From NCBI GenBank assembly GCA_030017685.1, contig JASEHH010000018.1, forward strand, positions 1-46,010: DNA of 46,010 nucleotides. The letters are read 5' to 3'. The DNA is from Thermodesulfobacteriota bacterium (GTDB lineage: Bacteria > Desulfobacterota > BSN033 > UBA1163). The notes beneath the pieces were generated by a model. The model was not told the origin of the DNA and made no database searches. It saw nothing but the letters and a program-made list of their open reading frames with translations. Position numbers and translations under genes: made by a program. The stretch's first letter is position 1. The number at the start of each line of letters is the position of its first letter. Shown here piece by piece: positions 41,815-46,010 of this stretch.

Positions 41815-42497
41815 TCGATCTTTGGATAATAAAGTTTCGCCAGTCGCTTCGGGTTTACTTTAAAAAAATAAGCAACCCTCAGAAACCACATGAGAAAGAT
41901 GGTTCGGAAAAGACCTTTCTTTTCCCAGCGGCGGCTAGAGGTGAGAACCCGCTGATAGAGGCAGAGAGGTCGGCCGTATTTCTTCAAAATCTTGGATAAG
42001 GCAATATCTTCCATCAGATCAATTTCAGGGAAGCCACCGATAGCCTCAAAGAGTTCTCGTTTTACAAAGATGGCCTGGTCGCCTGTGGCGATAGATGAGA
42101 GCCGGGATCGCCAGTTCATAAGGATCTCAATGATGCGGAACAGGGGGTGCTTTCCTGAGAGTATTACATCGAAACGGCCCCATCCACTCCCCTTCCTGTT
42201 CATCCCTTCGATGATCAACCGGTCAGCTCTTCCGGGCAGGAAGGTGTCACCATGTAAGAAGAGCAGGATCTCACCGCTTGCCAATTTGGCTCCAGTATTC
42301 ATCTGATGGCTCCGGCCACGTGGACCTTGAATGATCTTATCCGCATAGGGGGTCGCGACGGTGATTGTATCATGATGGCTTCCGCCATCGACGACAATCA
42401 CTTCATGACCTGCCTCTCGCAGAGGTTGAAGGGCAAGAAGGGTCTGGGCGATTGCCGGCGCTTCGTTCAGAACCGGCATGATGATGGAAAGCCTCAT
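41802..42497 (-). CDS. TIGR04283-type family 2 glycosyltransferase
   Basis: A 231-aa GT2 protein. The start at 42497 (MRLSIIMPVLNEA) is where the GT2 fold begins; a longer reading into the upstream hairpin region is spurious. Motifs: VVDGGSHHDT, GPRGRSHQMNTGA, LFLHGDT (DxD-like position) and GDQAIFVKRELFEAIGGFPE with LMEDI. Paired with the TIGR04282-type gene it forms the two-gene unit commonly labelled arsenosugar biosynthesis, although no ArsS or arsenic methyltransferase is present here. Confidence 0.9.
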   Translation of the reverse strand: MRLSIIMPVLNEAPAIAQTLLALQPLREAGHEVIVVDGGSHHDTITVATPYADKIIQGPRGRSHQMNTGAKLASGEILLFLHGDTFLPGRADRLIIEGMNRKGSGWGRFDVILSGKHPLFRIIEILMNWRSRLSSIATGDQAIFVKRELFEAIGGFPEIDLMEDIALSKILKKYGRPLCLYQRVLTSSRRWEKKGLFRTIFLMWFLRVAYFFKVNPKRLAKLYYPKIEWHE

Positions 42498-43197
42498 TTT
42501 TCTTAAATCCCTCCCCACCTCCTTTGACAAAGGGAGGTCGGGAGGGATTTGCAAGAAAGAGAGACCCCACGCCTGCACGCTGAAGCACCCCGGCGTCCAA
42601 GCGCGGGGCATCTCTGCAACAAGGGTGGTATAAGTTGATCTGGCCAAGAATGCAGAGAAGTGAAGCAGGATTCTTTTCATCGAGACCTGGGGTCAAAGAA
42701 TTCGGAACAGGTGGAGAAGACTTTTTCGGCCCACGCTTTCGCCATCTCTGCATCGAATCGTGAGTAAAGACGGTCTGGCGGTAGTATTAGGGTCTGCCGA
42801 GGGCAATCGTAATAAAGTATTTCTTTTTGCCTCCCTTGATCGAATCTTCTTTCAAATTCTCGATCACTTCCTTGAAAGGCTGGGCTTTACGAAGTCAGTT
42901 TTCGACCCCGATCTTGAATTTTTAATCCCCATGGAAGTTGACCTATTTATACCAAAAATTTAATTTTAAGTAAACCAGGGGAACGTTCGTGCAGAGCGTG
43001 CATGTATAAAATAGCGAGGGGAAAGTCCAAATAGCATCCGGCAAGCCTTATATTCAAATTCCTTACAAATTCGTTATATCGTAAGGAACCAGAGCGGTCA
43101 AATCCCCTTAATGTTGCATTGAAAATTTTTATGCAACTGCAAGGGTTATTTTGCTTAATGGAAAAACGGGTCAGATTTATTAATCTATTGTCAAACG
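42498..43197. other. Gene-poor region between glycosyltransferase and vapC
   Basis: No gene is convincingly present. A strong inverted repeat AAATCCCTCCC / GGGAGGGATTT lies at 42505-42550. Two short open frames (around 42660-42770 and 42760-42963) have no family resemblance and no good ribosome site. From 42990 to 43150 the DNA contains several stems: CCTTAC / GTAAGG (about 43061-43086) and CCCTT..GTTGCAT / ATGCAAC..AAGGG (about 43105-43146). The block GCGAGGGGAAAGTCC at 43013-43027 recalls the 5' part of group II introns, at low confidence. Confidence 0.5.
42505..42550. repeat. AAATCCCTCCC / GGGAGGGATTT hairpin
   Basis: An imperfect stem of about 18 bp with the centre TTTGACAAAG. It stands directly upstream of the glycosyltransferase gene (start 42497) on the minus strand. 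Similar CCCTCC hairpins are common dispersed elements in deltaproteobacteria. Confidence 0.6.
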
Positions 43198-43605
43198 TTA
43201 TGAATCCGGCGTGATTATTTTGAGCTTTGGGAAATAGGTTCGATAGCGAGCGATATCCCTTGTTAGCAAAGGGATTCCAACAACAGCGGCATGGGCTCCG
43301 ATAAAAAAATCAGGAAGGGTAGAGCTTTTTTCTCCTCTTCTCCGGCGATATGCCAAAAAGCATTTGGCCGCAAGAAACGCCCCCTCCCATGGAATGGGGT
43401 CCCGTCGGAAAAAAGCCGCTGGCAATACTTCCTCTACATCCTCAATTCTATCAAATCCTGCTGATACCTCTGCGTAAATAATCGGATTGATGACCAGTGT
43501 ATGGGTTTCCGCATAGTTTGCAAGTGCTTGGGAAGACCAGAGAAACCATTTTTTGTCTTCTGTCACGATGTCCAGAATGACATTGCTATCCACAAGGATG
43601 TCCAT
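43198..43605 (-). CDS. vapC: VapC-type PIN-domain toxin
   Basis: A 135-aa PIN-domain ribonuclease. The four acidic residues of the active site are visible: D6 in ILVDSNVILD, E46 in IIYAEV, D99 in TLPDFFIGAHA and D117 in LLTRDIARY. VapC toxins cleave tRNA or rRNA when the antitoxin is degraded. The gene starts three bases after the antitoxin gene, so they are co-transcribed. The length is normal. Confidence 0.92.
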   Translation of the reverse strand: MDILVDSNVILDIVTEDKKWFLWSSQALANYAETHTLVINPIIYAEVSAGFDRIEDVEEVLPAAFFRRDPIPWEGAFLAAKCFLAYRRRRGEKSSTLPDFFIGAHAAVVGIPLLTRDIARYRTYFPKLKIITPDS

Positions 43606-43608
43606 AGG

Positions 43609-43833
43609 TTACCCTCGGGTCAGCGCCAAAATCTCATCCGTCGTCATCTTTACTGTTGCTTTCCGACGCATTTGGTTGATCAGATGACGACTCCGTTTCG
43701 ATGAAGATTCTACTCTCTCCAAGAAAACGGTATTTCCTGTTATCTTGAACTTCACTTCCGTATCTGGGAGGAATCCCATTTTCTCTCGAATATCAACGGG
43801 GATCGTGACCTGACCTTTTGATGTGATACGCAT
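43609..43833 (-). CDS. vapB: AbrB/MazE-type antitoxin (VapB)
   Basis: A 74-aa SpoVT/AbrB-fold protein: MRITSKGQVTIPVDIREKMGF is the swapped-hairpin DNA-binding motif, followed by EVKFKITGNTVFLERVE. The C-terminal 30 residues (RHLINQMRRKATVKMTTDEIL) form the toxin-binding tail. It probably represses its own promoter. AGGAGG lies before the ATG. It forms a pair with the PIN toxin. Confidence 0.92.
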   Translation of the reverse strand: MRITSKGQVTIPVDIREKMGFLPDTEVKFKITGNTVFLERVESSSKRSRHLINQMRRKATVKMTTDEILALTRG

Positions 43834-43924
43834 CGCCCTCCTCCTTTCTGATCCTTACTTGTATTATTCTTACATAAGGTATTTAAAAAAGCAACCCTAA
43901 TCTCCCATTGACGGAACTCATCTC

Positions 43925-45454
43925 TCATCTTCGACTCCCCTCACCCCTGACAAAGAAGGGGGCATGGTTAGAGGTAAATACAGGGGGATCTCTTCTCACA
44001 ATCGATGCAATGACAGGATGTCTCTTGAATTCCTTGTCTAAGAATTGCCTGATTTGTCGCCTGTTCCACCCTTTCGGATGATCGAAACTCGCATAAAGAG
44101 AGAGGTCCCCTTCATAAAAGGTTTTTGTTTCCATCTGCTGGGCCTCGGCCCCGTAGATCGGCATATTAAAGATGGCGAGATTCAGGAAACCAATGCAATC
44201 ATGATGTTTCACAACAAACGCAAGGGTCCTTCGGGCCTCTGTCAGGGCTTCTACGGGAGTTCCAAACAGAAGATAGACATAGGTGGCAATCCCTGCGTTT
44301 TTCAGGTTCTTTAACGCTGACGAAGCCTCCTCAAGATCGATCCCCTTTTGCAGATCGTCGAGCACGGCCTGGTCTCCCGATTCCAGACCCAGTTTTAACA
44401 TTACACATCCTGATCGCTTTAAGGCCAGACAGAAATCCGGGTCGGTGAGATGGCGAGTAATCCTAACAAAGCCATACCATGGCACACCAGGAGGATGTTC
44501 AGAGATGGCCTTCATCAGTGATGGACTGATCGCATTGTCCAGCAAATGGATGAGAACCGGTTGATGTCTATCCGCCAGGCGAAGAAGATCGCTGATTACC
44601 TCCTCAACAGGAATGGCAAGATAAGGATTTCCCTCGGCCCTTTCCGGACAGAATGAACATCTGTTCCAATAACACCCGCTTGAAGCGCTGTAGGGAAGAA
44701 TGGGCCCGGGAGCAAAGTAATCTTTGAAAGGGAAAGAATCATAACTTGGTGTATAAGGAATATCTCCAGCCTCCCTTACCCCCATGAGTAAAAGCAAAGG
44801 AACTTCCCCTGGTCCGGCCACAAGATCATCCACCAGACCCTCAAAAGGATTTTGCCAATGAGGCCTTCTCATCCATGAAGTCACAAGCCCTCCGCCCAGG
44901 ATCAATTTTACCCCAGGGCACTCCCGTCTGAGAAAACCAATCATTGCAAATGTAGACAGGGCCTGGCTCAGATAGTTCATTGAGAATCCGACAATAGAAG
45001 GTTGTTCGCTTTCGAGAAGTCCCATGAGCCTTTTTTTAAAATAGGGGTAGAAGAGATTATCCTCGGGATTTTCTGCGGCTCTGACAAGATCTGTGCTCCT
45101 TGCTGGAGAGAGTTCTTCGTGTTGATAATTCGCCAAACTTATGCGTACACGACTGGAACGTGATGTCATCTCAAGAAGCCGGTTCAGATCCTTGATTGCC
45201 CGGCGATAACGGCTATTATCCCTATAAGCTTCCCAACCCTTTAAAGAATCGAGATGTCCGGGAAGATGACGAAGCGCCCGTGAGGTCCAGGTATCCAATG
45301 AAACAGGTGGATTTTTGAGAAGGCTGAGGAGGCCCTCTAAATTTGCGTCCACAGCCCTGTATCTTACTCCATGATGATCCAGGGCGCCGCAGAGTTTTGC
45401 TATGCCTACCGGAGGTTCACACGATTTGGCAACAGGAGGATGGATAAGGATCAT
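43925..45454 (-). CDS. B12-binding domain radical SAM protein
   Basis: A 509-aa protein. An N-terminal cobalamin-binding-like region starts MILIHPPVAKSCEPPVGIA and contains LILGGGLVTSW. The radical SAM cluster motif CYWNRCSFC is at about residues 261-269 (C-x4-C-x2-C spacing), followed by the TIM-barrel and strands such as MLKLGLESG. Functionally it should cleave SAM; the substrate is unknown. The ATG at 45454 is used, with a TTG at 45463 as an alternative; no ribosome site is clear. The gene starts two bases after the truncated nfo fragment. Confidence 0.85.
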   Translation of the reverse strand: MILIHPPVAKSCEPPVGIAKLCGALDHHGVRYRAVDANLEGLLSLLKNPPVSLDTWTSRALRHLPGHLDSLKGWEAYRDNSRYRRAIKDLNRLLEMTSRSSRVRISLANYQHEELSPARSTDLVRAAENPEDNLFYPYFKKRLMGLLESEQPSIVGFSMNYLSQALSTFAMIGFLRRECPGVKLILGGGLVTSWMRRPHWQNPFEGLVDDLVAGPGEVPLLLLMGVREAGDIPYTPSYDSFPFKDYFAPGPILPYSASSGCYWNRCSFCPERAEGNPYLAIPVEEVISDLLRLADRHQPVLIHLLDNAISPSLMKAISEHPPGVPWYGFVRITRHLTDPDFCLALKRSGCVMLKLGLESGDQAVLDDLQKGIDLEEASSALKNLKNAGIATYVYLLFGTPVEALTEARRTLAFVVKHHDCIGFLNLAIFNMPIYGAEAQQMETKTFYEGDLSLYASFDHPKGWNRRQIRQFLDKEFKRHPVIASIVRRDPPVFTSNHAPFFVRGEGSRR

Positions 45455-45455
45455 G

Positions 45456-45641
45456 TCAGACAATCATCAGTAAGAAATAACGTGACCGTGACCGTGTTCC
45501 GTGTCCGTAACCCATTGAATTTTCATGGCGTTGTTTCGGGTTTCTGGAGAAGAACTGAATGGTCTCGCAGCCCTGCATCTCGGCCTTTTCAACGACCTTT
45601 GAAAATCCTCTGGAAATGGAGGTATGGAAACCGAATTGCAT
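45456..45641 (-). pseudogene. N-terminal fragment of endonuclease IV (nfo)
   Basis: The first 36 residues (MQFGFHTSISRGFSKVVEKA, then EMQGCETIQFFSRNPKQ) match the start of endonuclease IV, an AP endonuclease of about 280 residues. After NPKQ the similarity stops, and the frame runs through a CACGGTCACGG word repeat to a stop at 45456. The zinc-binding residues of the enzyme are missing, so the fragment cannot be active. GAGAG and GAGGA lie upstream of the ATG. It is a relic of deletion or recombination next to the radical SAM gene. Confidence 0.75.
45476..45514. repeat. CGTGACCGTG-word repeat at the nfo break
   Basis: AATAACGTGACCGTGACCGT followed by GTTCCGTGTCCGTAACCC consists of one short word repeated with changes. 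It marks the exact point where the nfo reading frame loses similarity. Confidence 0.55.
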
Positions 45642-45768
45642 CTCTCAAATCCTCTCGATCGGGGAACCCGATCATTACAATGAGGATATTCAAATCCATT
45701 GTTTCTTGTCAACAGAGGAATGAGAAAAAAAATAACATTTTAGCTCTTTGAAATAGTTTTCCTATGTT

Positions 45769-45895
45769 GTCATTCCCGTGCTTGCGCGCCGTAGCGCTTC
45801 AGCGCGCAGGCGTGTAAACCTGCCTACTCTGCCTACGGGCAGGCAGGCGCAGACAGGCGGGAATCCAGGAACTCCTCTATAAAAAGACTGGATTC
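45769..45895. repeat. Compound dispersed hairpin element
   Basis: The CATTCCCG...CGGGAATCCAG hairpin of the window's main family encloses GCGC-rich and CCTGCCT/AGGCAGG hairpins, so members of at least two families are nested. A final ACTGGATTCC is a half copy. Confidence 0.65.
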
Positions 45896-45942
45896 CTTCT
45901 TTAAAATAATGGCTTACGGCGGGGTTAGCCATCTCTTTTTTT

Positions 45943-45971
45943 TTGACAATAAAATTTTTTAGGCATATCTA
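45943..45971 (+). promoter_or_regulatory. Candidate sigma-70 promoter at the window edge
   Basis: TTGACA at 45943-45948 followed after 17 bases by TATCTA. The -35 match is perfect, the -10 is weak. It would drive a gene outside the window on the right. Confidence 0.3.
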
Positions 45972-46010
45972 CTTGACTCCAGTTAGTATAAGTTGTCGGT
46001 ATTTAGGGGG

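Larger units (their letters stand above)
45642..46010. other. Gene-free right end of the window
   Basis: No gene is visible. At 45769-45895 stands a compound dispersed repeat with CATTCCCGTGCTTGCGCGCC, an inner CCTGCCT...AGGCAGG hairpin (45819-45847) and GGCGGGAATCCAGG, then ACTGGATTCC. The rest is AT-rich and includes a possible promoter near 45943. Confidence 0.6.

Noticed and set aside
42760-42963. A 67-codon plus-strand frame
   Set aside because: No ribosome site, no family, and it lies in a region that otherwise looks non-coding.
1-46010. CRISPR array or tRNA/rRNA genes
   Set aside because: The repeats seen are dispersed hairpins or short words without regular unique spacers, and no tRNA or rRNA consensus was found on either strand by eye.

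Overview
The window reads as chromosomal DNA of a Gram-negative, deltaproteobacterial (Desulfobacterota-like) organism. The grounds are a complete type VI secretion system (T6SS), a LarB gene, the housekeeping order tmk-holB-ricT-metG, a sigma-54 type promoter followed by a GEMM riboswitch that resembles those of Geobacter, and many dispersed intergenic hairpin repeats of the kind seen in that group. This placement is inference; there is no rRNA gene in the window.

Positions 1-30100 hold one T6SS locus, all on the minus strand and read from 30091 down to 66. First come two probable regulatory or accessory genes: a protein with three T-V-I motifs, and a partner that resembles the C-terminal part of T6SS FHA proteins. 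Then follow tssJ, tssK, tssL, tssM, tagF, tssA, tssB, tssC, two hcp genes, tssE, tssF, tssG, clpV and vgrG. All core components are present and appear intact. Downstream of vgrG lies a cargo island: a GH-A clan glycoside hydrolase, a PAAR tip protein, three paralogous LysM / TTR-like / peptidoglycan-binding proteins, a protein with a His-Gly...Cys pattern like clan CD peptidases, a metzincin-like metalloprotease with a translationally coupled exported partner (possible immunity protein), and a small Gly-rich protein with a three-fold 11-residue repeat. The TTR-like module occurs both at the C-terminus of VgrG and inside the LysM proteins, which suggests a shared way of loading effectors.

Positions 30740-34735 are mostly plus strand: larB, an unknown membrane protein, a cyclophilin-like protein, a UbiE-type methyltransferase, then a sigma-54 promoter, a GEMM riboswitch with an intrinsic terminator, a secreted or membrane-anchored staphylococcal-nuclease homologue and a small cysteine-containing protein. 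Positions 34745-39483 (minus) form a housekeeping group: DUF721/DciA-like, metG, ricT, holB and tmk. Positions 39549-42497 (minus) carry a sterol-desaturase-family membrane protein, a DUF3047 protein and two glycosyltransferases of the TIGR04282/TIGR04283 type. The right end has a VapBC-type toxin-antitoxin pair, a B12-binding radical SAM protein and the N-terminal stump of an endonuclease IV gene.

The intergenic DNA is unusual. It carries several dispersed hairpin families, a 278-bp MITE-like insertion inside one of them, a roughly 150-nt repeat present three times (two copies in inverted orientation on either side of tssA), and spacers composed of one short word repeated with variations. 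One hcp gene is followed by a fossil tail of another hcp, which shows past recombination in this array.
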